Source of the DNA: Epiperipatus broadwayi | Taxonomy: Eukaryota > Onychophora > Udeonychophora > Euonychophora > Peripatidae | Direction: 5' to 3' | DNA: 64,000 nt | Assembly (NCBI GenBank): GCA_028023455.1 | Contig: JAQFVV010000021.1 | Span: 3,307,351 to 3,371,350, forward strand | Shown: positions 1-12,672 of the stretch, piece by piece | Numbering within the stretch: the stretch's first letter is position 1 | Layout: each line of letters opens with the position of its first letter | Made by a program: the position numbers and the translations under genes | The notes under the pieces: model-generated | What the model was told of the DNA's origin: nothing | The model's input: the letters and a program-made list of their open reading frames with translations, nothing else | The model's database searches: none

Positions 1-3000
1 ATCTTAAAATAAGTGTATAAAAAGTATAGATTTCTATTTAAATGCAATCCATATGTTACAGTTTTTGGGGGATTTATGACATCTTCAGATTTTAAGACTA
101 ACATCATCCACTCAATTTAAACTCATATACTAGTAGTAAGTAGTAATTTAAATAAAGTTTAATTTTACTACATGCAATTTAAATCATAAGTGCAAACAGC
201 TAATTGTTTATTGCAGAAAAGTTGCATTACCATAGTAATCATACTTAAAAGCTATAATATAATTAGATCTTCCATTCTCATTACTTTCATGCCACCTAGT
301 GTACATTTTAGTAATCAATAAATGCCAGATGGTAGTTCTTAATGAGGATTTATTAAACAGAAGCCATCGGGTATCTATTCATTATTAAAGCTTACAGTAG
401 GCGGCATGAAAATAATGAGAAAAGAATTTGCTAATGAATGGCCATGTGTGAGCTAAGGTCATGTGATATCTAGTTGATCATATGATGCCTTAATAATTAG
501 GTTTTATTATCTAATTGTAATGTAACCTTGCCAATCGATTGCTGATATTCTATTGATCTGTTTAACCATGAGGGCTGTGGCAATGTAATTTATCTATGAT
601 ATATATATATTTAGAAGACTTTTTATATAGCAGTATAATTAAACAATATGGTAGTCACGTGTCCTATAGAAAATAAATATTTAATGAAAAATCACTCTTG
701 CTTTGTAAAATGTCATAACTTCTCATATTTATATCTTTCATTAAATAATTTCGCAAAAACGTCATTTATACTTAAATGATGTTTATCATTTTATTTTTCA
801 CTTTCAGTTGTCTGAGTTTTTTCTCTTTTTAAAGATTAAAGTTAATATTTTGATTTCCATTCTTTGATTTTTCATCTGTTGTTAAACCTTTTCAAGAATT
901 ACTTTTCTAGTTGAAGTAGATCATATTGATTTTCATGGATGATATGCGTTATGAATATAATAGAGGGAAAAAAAAGATTGTTAATCAAACACTGAAGCTC
1001 AACTTGTGAAACAGTACCTCAAGAGAGGTGGTAATCAATAATAAAGATCACCAAAGCTTATGACATGAAAATTAATCAAACCAATTTAGAAGGACTATCT
1101 CACTATTTATTATAAGTAAGAAATAAAAAAAAGGGAATTTTAGAAATACTAATATTTTAGAAAATCAGAGTTACATTATAAAATTGGCTGACATATTTTT
1201 TTAATACAAAAAATATATTATTCATATTGTATTCAAGTATTAATTAAATTTTAAAAACGTATTTTAAACACAAAACGATCATTTGTATACTTTCTGAGAT
1301 GGGTAGGAGATGAGGCGTGAATATTTACAAAAAGAAGGTGACAATCAAAAAGCATTCAGTTAATATTTAAAATAGACAGTTAAGGCTTTTAAAGAGATTA
1401 TAAGATATTTTAAAAAACCTAGAAAGAGACCTCATTTGAGATTGTTGGATGAAATAATGAAGTTTGCTCCTTTGATATGAAAAAGAAATGCTTAAATTCA
1501 GAAATACTGAATTCAACTTCGAGAGACCCTTCATCCTGCAGGGATCAATAAAACGTTGGTTATGATCTAATTAATGTACAACAAACGGCCTAAAAAGCAA
1601 GTAAAATGAATTCAATGAATAATAATATGAGTTGTTCTATTGATAATTGGATTAACTGACAATTCACCATAAAGATTACAACAATTTTTTTCTTCAGATT
1701 TTTTTTCCATATACGGGTAGTTATCAAATTATGTACACTAGATTTATCTAAATTTTGCCATTATACATAAAGTGTTAAATATTTGAATTTTAGTTTTTAT
1801 CAATGCACCTGCCAAATCCCTTATATCATAATCATTCCTTAGCAAAAAAATTTGGGCCATTCTCTTCTGCTGGGCATCAAACATCTACATCTTCACATGC
1901 CTATTGGTAGTTCACTATTTTCTGATACACCATTCTCTTGTAAGCTATTTTTATCTATTCACTGTTTTCATCTTGTGGATGTGAGAAATTTTAGAAATAA
2001 ATTTCATACACAGCTCAGTCCACCTGTAAATTCTAATATATTCCATGTAGTTAAACATCCCTTGTTAGATATTGTACTATTTAATGTCAGTTGTTATAAT
2101 ACACCTTGGCTAATTATAAACATATCTTGAAGAAAAAAATTAACTTACGTAAATTTAATTAACACCAAAGTTTGTTAAATGGATTACTTAGATAAATTGA
2201 GGACTATCTATATTTTATCTTACCTTATGACTTCTACAAATCTTTACAGTTCTTTATCTACAGTTCACTTATCAAAATTCTTTAACTCTTCCTTGGGAAA
2301 TTCTGTGCTACCTCAAAATTATTTGCCACTTATTTTTTGACCACAGAGTTAGTTATTCATGATAGGATTTGAACAATCTGTTATAATTGCATGTATTGTA
2401 ATTTTATAGTAAAGAATTACAATAGAAGAAGAATAAATTACCTATTTTAGTTTTTGTATTTGTTCCTAGATGGCAATAGTTATCAATTGGATAAGAAAAC
2501 TTTATCATATAAGGAAGCATTTTGCAAAAATCAAGTTGCACAAAATGATTATTCTTATTCACATTATATTTGTAAAAGCAGAAAGAATTTTAAAGACAAT
2601 ATTTTTGTTTCAAGATTATTTACATTATTTTCTAAGATATTTTTAACAGTATTTTTTTTTCTAATTATATATATTTTGAATGATTTAAACATGCATTGTG
2701 GGAAATAATGAGAAAAAGCATATTATTTTAGTTAATGCAGAAAGGTTTGTTTTCTTTTATTTCCTTAAATAAGATCATAGTTTTTAATATATTTTATTAC
2801 TTTACTTGTGACAAAAATAAATTTTAATAATAACTATGCCAAAAAATAGTTTACTACAAACTTTTATGAAAAATTAAAGTTTTGTAGCATAACCATTTAA
2901 TGGGTTAAAAATCTGGATTGGTGTTTTTATTGTTGCCCTTTAGAATATAGCCATGTAATGGTTAAAAATCTCCATAAGTTTACCAAGTCAATATTACATT

Positions 3001-3900
3001 TTGTAAAGCTAACCTCAATTTACTTTCTTACCTAGCCAATGAGTGGTTAAAAATCTAAGATGGCAGCCATATGATTCCAAACAAGTGCTTTAAAATATTG
3101 TTTTGCATTTCATAGTGTATGATCAGAATATTGTCACCATTGATGTGCATAATTTGAATTCTATAAATTAACAAAACATTTCATCAATATCAAAAATTGG
3201 GAAAGATAGATATATGTTTCATGTATGTGAAAAGAAATAAATACTCAAATTTTACAATGGCAGTTATCAAAGATTATGCTTGCATAAAACAAAACAATAG
3301 TCAAAAGCATAACGTGATTATTAAAAGACACAATCCACACACTCAACATCATTAATAACTTGGTTCATATATTTTGAGTTTCATAAGCCATTATTTTGTC
3401 ACTGCATTAAACTACATGAAGCATGTGGTAATGAATTCACAGTGAATCAAACAAAATACCTTGACCTTTTCATATTTTTAACATGAAATTATTAGAAACA
3501 TTATATTTTAGAGTCATCTTTGCTAGATAGCAGTGCTATATTGATATACCAGTTAGTTTCTGGTTGACCATTCTTCAAAAAGAGCACTGAATTCGCATCT
3601 TCACATTAAGCACCTTATAAACCACAGATACAAAAAATCTCTGACTTGAAAACAAAGTTAATTTATTTCTAGAGTTGTATAGAAATTCAGGTCAGCAGGT
3701 ATATATTTTAGAGACTCCAGTTTTATCTAATTGTTAAATTCTGCAGTAAAGTAAATAGAATGAATTACTTACTATTCTTGATGCACAGGAGAAATCCAAT
3801 AATGGGATGTATTGGGTAGTTTTGATAATAAACTCTGAGAATGCAATGATCAGCAACAAATTTTTAAAGACCCTTGGGAATATTTATAAATGTTAAAACT
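1..3900. other. AT-rich stretch without recognisable gene
   Basis: I see no convincing coding exon, RNA gene or full mobile element here. The longest open frames (92 aa at 1852-2130, 84 aa at 2454-2708) have low-complexity, AT-driven composition and no motif I recognise. Short repeated phrases such as 'aatgggttaaaaatct' recur near 2900, 2960 and 3040, suggesting an old locally duplicated segment. Best read as intergenic or intronic DNA. Confidence 0.5.
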
Positions 3901-3914
3901 GAAGTCATTAGAGA

Positions 3915-3970
3915 TAATGATGTTCTTGTTTATTATATGTGTGTGTGTGTTGTTCTTGTTTATTATATAT
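3915..3970. repeat. short tandem duplication with TG repeat
   Basis: The phrase 'tgttcttgtttattatat' occurs twice (about 3922 and 3950), separated by a (TG)n run. This is a simple local duplication, probably by slippage. Confidence 0.7.
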
Positions 3971-4010
3971 AAGTGTAATTATTCTCAAAGCTAAATGGGT
4001 TTATAAGTAA

Positions 4011-4221
4011 CCATTAGAAACCAGTCAACACTTAAGCAATCCCAATGTAGATAACAATCAACAATTTCAAACTGTTGTCAAGGCAACCTCCTTTTAACAA
4101 TAAAGTTGGAATTTGGACTTTTCCACCTTCATTGCTAAAAGGAGGTTGTCTTGACAACAGTTTGATATTGTTGATTGTTATCTGTATTGGGATTGTATAA
4201 GTGTTGACTGGTTTCTAATGG
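4011..4221. mobile_element. Foldback/MITE-like hairpin, family A copy 1
   Basis: Two arms of roughly 90 bp are inverted copies of each other. The left arm begins CCATTAGAAACCAGTCAAC and the right arm ends with its reverse complement at 4221. The loop between them is short (around 4110-4130). There is no coding capacity. Two more copies lie in this window (9856-10138 and 20602-20859). The flank 'gctaaatgggtttataa' recurs outside copies 1 and 3, so the full unit may be longer than the hairpin. Consistent with a non-autonomous foldback or MITE family; superfamily not assigned. Confidence 0.8.
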
Positions 4222-7100
4222 TTTTATATGTATATGTTTGTTAAACAATACACCTTTTATTTCAATCTACAAGTGAATTAAATCAAACACTTGAATCTCC
4301 TTCTCTATGTAGACTGCTTGCTAACGTTTACTACCCCACACTCACACAAGATAGGAACCAGTTTTAATCAATGTGTTCATCAAATAACCTAGAAAATATG
4401 TCTGTTTAATATTTCATATGCATTAGAGTTATGAAAAGATTTGTGATATACTCTGTTGTGATTAAGGCCCATTGTTAAACATATTACATCATCTTATAAA
4501 CTTTATTAATTATCTTTAGTGATACTGGAAGAAAAAACTGATTAATGATGGGAACACCACTGGGATATTTTTTAATATGAGTTTGATATGATACATGCAA
4601 TTTGTTTTTATGGTGATCATGCCATGATATGCATGTAATTATAAAATTATATACAGTTCACTGGGTTTATTTGGAGCAACAAATTCTCAAGATCTTAACT
4701 TTAATCTACATTTCTACATGAATTTTTAAAATGTCATCGGTTTCTTGTGAACTCTATTCTTTTGCCTTTTAAAAAAGTTTGATGTTTTTTTCAAAGTCAA
4801 ATGCTTTAAAGTCATTGTTTCCTACAGAATCCATGGAGAAAGAGTTTAACCTTTATTTGTATTGTTCATTTCATTCACATCATGTGAAAAACCACAAGAT
4901 TTGCATGTGCACTGTACTGTAAAATGCATGTTATTTAGATAAAATCAATAATTTTTAAATGTTTGCTTATTATCAGTATGCTTAAGTTATTATCTGTTTT
5001 GGGTACTCTTTGATTATCAATTATCACCCTTCCATTGAGGATTAATGGATGTTTGAACATCTACTGCCAGATTTTAAACTATTGTTGCTTAGTATGACTT
5101 CCCAAGCCACATAAAAGCAGATAATAGTATTAGTTGTTAAAATAAGTGAAAATTTATTTAAATCTATTTTTGAGGAAGACCCTTCCTCTTACTTCATTTA
5201 AGCTTCAGTCTATGAAGGTAACAGCATCCTGTTTGCAAGTAATATTAAATAAACTTTTGACATTGCAATATTTAAAGAATAATGACCACCAAAAAATGAG
5301 AATATTTAATATTCTACCAACAACATTACATGAGTTCTTGTATATTTACTCATATGCAACCCAAGAGAAGCTGTCTTCACTCAACTGTAGAGACATCTAG
5401 TGTAATTTTGGGTAGTCAATTGATATCAGATAATATAGTGCTATAAAATTCCAATCTTTGAACTTAATGTTTGTCTACATGCTTATGTGTATTACTTCCC
5501 AATCTGAATCTAGTCTTCACTGGCAAAAATAATGGGCTTCATGGCACTATAACATCTGATATTCAAAAAATTACTGGACCTTATTAGTGGATTCTTCTTT
5601 AGTAATGTGAAGAAACCACTTCTTGGAATTAATTAATATTGCAATAACTGACTCAATAACTATGCAGGTAGTTCTTCAGTAGGTCAAAAGATATTCAAAT
5701 ATCAAAGTGAAAGACTGTTCACCCATTTCAATTGGGAAATCTTTAGTTTATAAGTTTGCCTTTGTAAACCCTATTCTAAATTATGCAGGGTGTGTAGTAA
5801 TGAATCATTTCATTTCCTAAAAATGTTAATATCTATTACTATTTTCCCATAAGATTTGCAGTATTATAATGTTATAAATATTTTCTATTGTACTGAAAAG
5901 CAAACATGAATGATTTACTGCTCAATTCAAGAAACAATTGAATATAGGATGACAGATTGTGCTGCTATCTACAGTTCTTGAGCATTAAGTTCAGCAATTT
6001 TATCACAGAATAATTATACTAAAAACAAGTTACAGATCTGGATGTATCAGTATGATCTGATTGTCCCAATATATGGTTAATGAAGTTGCTTTGTTAAAGA
6101 TGTGCTTTTTTAATTAATAAAACAATCAAAGTACCAAATAACGTTTTTTTTAACAAATAGCCTGCTAATGTGGTCAAGTTGTAAGAAGGCAAGGAAGTTA
6201 TGAGATGCGTTTGTCATGTCATTTTTTAAATACGTGTTTTTTTAATATTTAAGAGTATCTCCAGTAATCCCCTCCCCCCACTATAATAGTTACTTATCTA
6301 ATGTCAATTTGTATACCAATGCCATTGTTAAGTTATGATCTCTTTTTTAATTTTTCTGGTGATTAATCTCAAAATATAAATCTGAGAAATGCATCAAGAA
6401 ATATTTTATTTTCAGAGAATAAATCTATTTATAAATTTACAGAATTCATGCATATCTCCCACATGTAATTTTATTTTTTCTTCCTTATTTGTGTAATATT
6501 TTCACATACATATATGTGTATGCTAGATGAAGTGGGATTTTTCTCTTTCTGCTTTAATATCTAGCTTTAATTATTTGTCAGAGTATACTTTCAGTACTGA
6601 GCACCATAAACATAACATTATGATAATTATGCAAATGGGCTTATTCGCATATTCTATCAGTGAGATAATTGAATACTATTTGCTCTCCTCTTTATAATGC
6701 TTTTGTGGTAGCTATGAACCCTGCATCTTTTATCTTTCCCTTTTGGTCATCATATTTTAGGTATACTTTGTGGATTTAAAATTGTATTCTTTTTCATACT
6801 CTCAGAAAATGGACCTGTATTCAGAGTTTTCTTTTGTGTGTTTGTATAAATGTTTATATGGCCCAATTTCAATGGTGATGTTAGTACTGGATTTATCATA
6901 AAGTAACTCAAACACTTTTTGACATTTTTTCAAATTTCATAGTTATATATTACATATCATATACATAAAATTTTTGTGTTGACTAAATAGCAATTCTAAT
7001 GATTAAAAATTATATATCTTTTTCTTTTACTTTTATTAATAATTTTATAGTTTAGTTTCTAATTTTTATTTAGCAATTAAAATAAATTATACATATTGCA
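4222..7100. other. AT-rich stretch without recognisable gene
   Basis: Nothing identifiable. An 84-aa frame at 5146-5400 has no recognisable motif and ordinary AT-driven composition. Confidence 0.5.
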
Positions 7101-7129
7101 GTTTAAAGAACAATAAAAATGTATTTCCA

Positions 7130-7420
7130 GTTCATAATCCGATCATCATCAACACATTTACAACCATTATTAATCGATTGCAGGATAAAGATTTTTCCAA
7201 GTTTAATCCAGTTTCTCTAATCCCCAGATTTTCTTCTTTATATCTGACCAGAAATTTTTTTTATTTCATCCAAGCATCTCACTTGCGGCCTCTTTCTAGG
7301 TCTTTACAATCTGTTGAGATCCTGTTTACATCTTCAACTGTTTAATTTCCAAAAATATATGCCCTTCTAATTCATGTTTATCAATCTTTTTTTTTCTTTT
7401 GTAAAAATCCATTGAATATT
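7130..7420 (-). pseudogene. LINE (non-LTR retrotransposon) 3'-end fragment
   Basis: Read on the minus strand, the stretch around 7290-7130 gives 'RPRKRPQVRCLDEIKKI' and, after stops, ends in 'INNGCKCVDDD'. This matches the general pattern of the extreme C-terminus of many animal non-LTR retrotransposons: an Arg/Lys-rich RxRxRPxxRWxDEI segment, then a Cys-containing tail just before the stop. Several stops interrupt it, so it is a dead 5'-truncated copy. I do not assign the clade (RTE/Jockey-like most likely). No clear poly-A tail or target-site duplication was found. Confidence 0.55.
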
Positions 7421-8283
7421 TCTTTAGTCTTTTTAGTATTTATATTTAGTTGTAATTTCTTACTTTCATCTAGAAAATCTTGCAATATTTTTCATATATC
7501 CCTTACATAATGTATTAGTTCAATGAGAAATCGATAGACTAATGCAAATCATTTTTTTAAAATATATAATTATATCTATGGGTTTCTTATGTGTGTGTAT
7601 ATATGGATCAAATAATTTTTCAGATTTTTTTATCTGTAAGACAAGGCAAATGACCATTTATCTATTGGCACTTAAAAATTTTAACAAATCTATAAACAAA
7701 CAATAGCTATTGAGAATATATAATAATATTTCTGAAATAATAATTTCTATGTGCACATAGTACAAAAATCCCCTTTAAGAGAGCATTAGTTACAATTTTT
7801 ATTCACACTAACTTCTAAAAAATCTGATTTCTAAAAAATTCTTATTGTAAATGCAAAATGAAGATTAGTACTTCAAAAATATTGGCATTTATTTGAACAA
7901 ATGTTTTTTTTTTCTATTCTTCCATAAAGGAAAACTGAAAGAACATTTGATACCATTTACCAAAGAAAATTATAGATGTCAATGTACCTACATTTGATTA
8001 CTCTTTAAGTAGAAAATAAACATGGAGATAAAGTTTGGTCGATAAGATGTTGGAGTCTGAAATTATGGACATCTTATAATATCTTATAATAGTCAAGAGG
8101 AATAAATGCTAAGTGATCTTAATTTGTGGTATGAAGGTATGGGTATCTTTCATTAAAAAATTATCAAGGTGTGCTATATTTGTTTACCTGAAAGTTTATG
8201 ATGGCGGGGTTTTTTTGTAATTGTATGGTGGCTTCAGAAATATTACCAAATTCACTACTTCTTTTCTTTTGCTGTAATATCTT

Positions 8284-8560
8284 ATATAAATGCAATTTAT
8301 CCACCGTACTTTAAACCCTTTTAGGAAGAACATTTCATTGTCCATATAAGCATACACAATTTTACATTTCAAATGTCCTGCCATCTTTTTCAGAGCCAAT
8401 TGTACTTTAATTTTTTAAAAGTCTAAAAAAATGAAAGCAAAAGTAGCTCTGAAGAAGACTGCAGAATAGTAGAAATGTAAGATTGTGTGTGCATATAGGG
8501 ACAATGAACGGTTTTTGCTAAAAAAAATTTCAAAGTACATGGATAAATTGCATTTATATG
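8284..8560. repeat. Imperfect inverted repeat, arms about 90-120 bp
   Basis: The segment 8284-8371 is the reverse complement of 8470-8560 with scattered differences. Similarity extends inward through 'cagagcc'/'gctctgaa' toward a centre near 8420. Translating the left arm on minus and the right arm on plus gives similar peptides (ALKKMAGHLKCKIVYAYMD versus ALKKTAE, two stops, then KCKIVCAYRDNE), so the arms may derive from one coding sequence copied in inverted orientation. I do not recognise the peptide. Confidence 0.65.
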
Positions 8561-8649
8561 GTGGATTATTCCATCAACCAGTTTGCTTTTCTTTAGAGAT
8601 TCAACTTTATTAGCAACACGCATGTTAATATAAAACAAATCATTCCAAA

Positions 8650-9850
8650 TTATATTCTTCTTCTCTCTTTTTCATGTGTTGCTAATCTGACGAGTGATAG
8701 CACTAGCATGGGAATTAAATTGGCTATCTTTAAATTCATGGAATATTGAATTTAAGTCATGGTCTAACAACTACACCATCATCTTAAATTCAGTATTCAT
8801 CAATTTAAAGGTCACCAGTTTGATTCTCATTCTAGTACTATTAATAATTAATCCAGGACAACTTAAAAAACAGAGATGAATAAAATTACTCGAAACGTAT
8901 CCCATATCTACTTGTGTTGTATTACTGACAGCTAAATGTATTTGTTCGTGTGTAAATGAAATAAAAACTTTTCTAAAAAAATTTAACAATTAAACTAATG
9001 ATGGAAATAGTCCTTTATATAATTATAAGCGATATATATATACATTACTAAACCTATTTTAAAAGTGTCAAAATGATAAACGAATATGACTTTTTTTAGG
9101 ACCTGTAACAATATTTTTGAAACTAAATAGCCTTCAATTTTCATATCTATTAATACTTTTTCTACTTAAATTAGTCGAGTTTCGTAATGTAAATGGACTT
9201 TAAATATCAAGTAAAGTGAATTATGTCAAAGAAAATCAATTATTTGATTCAACTGCATTACTTTTAAGCTTCTGTTAAGTGAACCTTCTCTCGATAAAGT
9301 TTTAAAACTTGCCATGCATAGAATTCTGATAACATGCAATAAAATATCTCCGTAGGTTTAAACTAATTCATGCGCTGCGTTCACTGCCCTCTCGCGATAT
9401 CTTTTAATTTGAAACTAATTAGACAAAAAAAAATCATTTCGTTGGACCCATCACCTTTCTTTAAATAATATTAATTATTATATTATAATTTAAGTAATTG
9501 ATAATTTTGGGCGCCCCGCAAATGTTACAAACATGTGAAATGAATATAAATTGATTTTTTTACAAAGTGAAGAAATTTATATTAAAAAGATTTTTTTTTC
9601 TATAGTTATATTATAAATTTCTTAAGATATCATTTTAAATTTTAGCATTAAAATTGTTGGCAGAACACAATAGATCCATATACTTAATGGGACTAAGATT
9701 TTTCTTTTAAATTTCCATAGTTAGGAATCAAAACTGTCAAAAGTCTAAATCAGTGCTTCATAAACTGGAGGATGTTTCTAAAATGCTATTCATTTTTAAT
9801 TCTCATTTTTCTATGACTGAAATTTGGGCATGTATCATTCAATAAATAAT
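8650..9850. other. AT-rich stretch without recognisable gene
   Basis: No supported gene. A short phrase, 'aaatgataaacgaat' (about 9073), also occurs in the TTAA element at 12184, hinting at a degraded relative, but I cannot define an element here. Confidence 0.4.
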
Positions 9851-9855
9851 TAAAT

Positions 9856-10138
9856 ATCATTAAAAACCAGTCAACACTTAGACAATCCCAATATCAATAA
9901 AAAGCAACAATTTCAAACTGTTATTAAGGTAACCAACCAAGTAATTATTAAAACCTGATTATCACTTAGACAATCTCAATAACAATCAATAATTTCAAAC
10001 TGTTTTTAAGGCAACCTCCTTTTAGCAATAAAAGTAGGCAACCTCCTTTTAACAATAAAGGTTGCCTTGACAACAGTTTGAAATTGTTGATTGTTATTGA
10101 TATTGGGATTGTCTAAGTGTTGACTGGTTTTTAATGAT
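9856..10138. mobile_element. Foldback/MITE-like hairpin, family A copy 2
   Basis: Starts ATCATTAAAAACCAGTCAAC and ends with the matching reverse complement. Each arm carries the family A core (cacttagacaatcccaat, gttgtcaaggcaacc variants). The left arm holds an internal partial duplication: the 'aacctgattatcacttagacaatc' unit at 9950-10020 repeats the first 100 bp, and the 'ggcaacctccttttaacaataaa' centre is doubled near 10012 and 10036. It has no coding capacity. Confidence 0.8.
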
Positions 10139-10139
10139 T

Positions 10140-10900
10140 ACTTACAAACCAGTTAACCTTGAGCATTAATCCACTTATAATAGCCATGCATAACACTAAT
10201 TGGAGAAATATACAAAAAATTAATTATCCACAATGTTCATAACTACCACTGCATACAAGTCACTTATCTACAATTGCCTTGTAACTATTAAAATAAGGAT
10301 GATTCCTATCATAGATAAGAATGAAATTGAAATTAATCTAGGTATAATTAAAACTCTAAATAAAATGGTCTAAATTAAAAGCAGAATAAATAATTGCTCC
10401 TTTTGGCATCTTTTTAAATCATGATCTTTAAAGAGACCATCTTTTTCTAGTCCTTGCAAAGCAATTATAAATTAGGCTTGCAATTATGCATTGTTGCTGC
10501 TATCATTATAATGTGGATGGTTAATTTTATATATATTCACAACTTCCTTTAATCACACAATGAGTCAAACAACTTCTCTGGAAATATATAAGAAAAGTTT
10601 AAATACATCACAGCAAATGCTCCTTAACAGTTCCTCATGTAGCAGTGAAAAAAGATACTATTCATCAGGCTTATCAATAGGGCTTGAATGGTTTTCCATC
10701 CTTTTTTATTCAGCAATTAAGCTACCAGAAGCCATATTATCAAATAATATTAGATTATTAGTGGAATCAGTTATGGATCAACTATATAACAAAACAATCC
10801 TGAAGTTTCTTTTAAAATGTTTTAAATTTATCTATTTTAGATTTAAACATATGGTAGACATAGTGGGCAGATGTGGCATCATTGTTTAATGTAACTCAAG
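10140..10900. other. AT-rich stretch; 109-aa open frame of unknown status
   Basis: The frame 10560-10889 (plus) encodes 109 residues starting MSQTTSLEIYKK, with a Ser-rich N-terminal third and a hydrophobic, aromatic-rich C-terminal half. I recognise no family. It could be an exon fragment, old transposon coding sequence or chance. No splice signals or neighbours support it as a gene. Confidence 0.3.
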
Positions 10901-10944
10901 GAATATATATTATATTTAATGTTTCCATGTTTATTTGATGTAAA

Positions 10945-11255
10945 TAAAGTAGTTTTGGGGTTAAACTGTGTTATTTTTGCTTACTACCCAACATTTTGAT
11001 GAAATAGCATTTGCTGTTGTCAAGATTAACTTTTCAAAAAAAAACTATTAGATCTCAAATAGTAACAAAACCAACTGTTTTAAACAGAGCTGATAAAGCA
11101 CAGTGTATTCCAGCCTTATGGAGACCCTTATTTTATCTCTTTCTTCTAATATAAATATAAAAACAGTTAATGGTGAAACGGATAAATTAATCTTGAAACA
11201 TTCATAAGTAAGCAAAAATAATACATTGTTTAATCTGAAAACTACTTTATATATA
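10945..11255. repeat. Terminal-inverted-repeat element, arms about 40 bp
   Basis: The sequence 'aaagtagttttggggttaaa' followed by 'ctgtgttatttttgcttac' (10947-10985) returns inverted at about 11208-11250 ('gtaagcaaaaataatac' to 'aaactacttta'). The element abuts TA-repeat DNA on its right. The interior has no intact ORF. Likely a small non-autonomous DNA element. Confidence 0.6.
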
Positions 11256-11470
11256 TATATGTAATAATATACTTTATATATATATATGTAATAATATTAT
11301 TATTCGATGTCTATTTTTAAAGCAATATACATAATTATATAATTGAATATTTGTAAATACAGTAACTAAATAATTAAAAAATTTTATCCACTTTGGAGCG
11401 CTTTCGATTATTTTGATTATCCCAGTAATCTTTGTCAACTAAAGCTTTGAAAGGCTAACTTTTCAAAAAT

Positions 11471-12672
11471 AGTGTCATTTATAAATGGATATGTAGGTGT
11501 GGCAGTGGATATATAGGTGAATCTAGATGTTCATTGGAAAAAGGAACTAAAGAGCACTTGCTATTATTAAAACAAGTTCAGAAATCGAAACAAAATTGCA
11601 TAATAGATAATAATATTTCAGCATCTGTTTTTTATGACCATAATAAATCATGTATTTATGGTTTTGACTTCAATTTTAATAATATAAAAATATTGCAAAT
11701 TTAAAAAAATAACAATAAAAGAAAAATAAAGGAAGCTATGCTAATATACAAATATAAACATGACTTAATTAACCCTTTAACTGACTGACTCGTTCTTAAT
11801 CGAGGCAGTTTGATACATATTCGTTACATATTCGTTTTTAATCGAGTAAATTTGACATCACTGTAAATTGCTTAGTTTTTGTACTACGTTTACAGTTTTA
11901 ACGTCATTTTTTAGAACGCAAAAAGTTTTATAATATACTGCCATCTATTGAATTATTTTACAAGTAAAAAATCAATTAATTGATGATTTATGTCAAACAA
12001 AAACTAAGCACTGCCTTTTCACATCTTTTCTTGAATCTTATTGGCTGTTGAAATTTTGTAAACAAAAGAAAATGGAAAAGCTCCGCCTTCTCATCATCTT
12101 TTCTTGAATCTTATTGGCTGTTAAAATTTTTATATGGCTGCCAAAAATTAAAAATTTACGAACGCTTTTGTTTTATTTTGAAAATGATAAACGAATGTTT
12201 TAGAGCATTTTAAAAATATTTTTTGATGAAATACAAATAAAATACAAATTATTTTCATATAATATGTCAAAAATAAATATTATTTTACAAAAATAGTTAC
12301 AATTTTAGCAAGAATTATTTATTTATTGCAAAGTCGGGAAAAAAAAATCATAACGTGAAATTATGATTGCCGTTTCTTTTCATGTCAACCGTAACAAATA
12401 TTTTTAAAATTAAAAATCAAAATTTATTTTTGAACAAACTTTCGTTTATTTTTATAATGTGAGAACTTACTAATATACTTTTTAAAAACGAAACTAAAGT
12501 GAATATATTTAAAAAAACGGTCAATAACTTTTGAAAAATTGATACATTATTTTGTGCATCGGCCAATTAAAAGCTTTGAGTGATACCACCTGCTGCGAAT
12601 GAACAATTAGACGCTTAAAGGGTTAACAGGCAAGCAGCAAACATTAAGATCATGGAATTGTGGAAAAGTTAG
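11471..12672 (+). pseudogene. GIY-YIG endonuclease domain of a Penelope-like element, split by insertion
   Basis: From 11471 the frame reads SVIYKWICRC, then GSGYIGESRCSLEKGTKEHL, a typical GIY-YIG core with the short CxC spacing and YIGE motif seen in Penelope-like elements. It continues with YDHNKSCIYGFDF and KRKIKEAMLIYKY, the conserved C-terminal helices of that nuclease. One in-frame TAA occurs near 11702. The frame is broken at 11769 by the TTAA element and resumes in register at 12627, ending with ...IMELWKS and TAG at 12670-12672. No RT domain is present upstream. The nuclease normally nicks target DNA for insertion. The copy is defective because of the stop and the insertion. Confidence 0.75.
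11769..12626. mobile_element. piggyBac-like non-autonomous element with TTAA duplications, copy 1
   Basis: The body 11773-12622 (850 bp) begins CCCTTTAA and ends TTAAAGGG, and is flanked by TTAA at 11769-11772 and 12623-12626. TTAA target duplication plus C/G-run termini is the hallmark of the piggyBac superfamily. There is no transposase ORF, so it is a MITE-type derivative. The interior contains two copies of 'cttttcttgaatcttattgg' (about 12024 and 12100). Excising it with one TTAA restores the host GIY-YIG frame exactly, confirming both boundaries. A diverged inverted copy lies at 63.2-63.96 kb. Confidence 0.85.

Noticed and set aside
1852-2130. 92-aa plus-strand frame as a gene
   Set aside because: No recognisable motif and typical of chance frames in this composition.
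10560-10889. 109-aa plus-strand frame as a gene
   Set aside because: No motif, no exon context and no conservation evidence; recorded only as an unknown frame.
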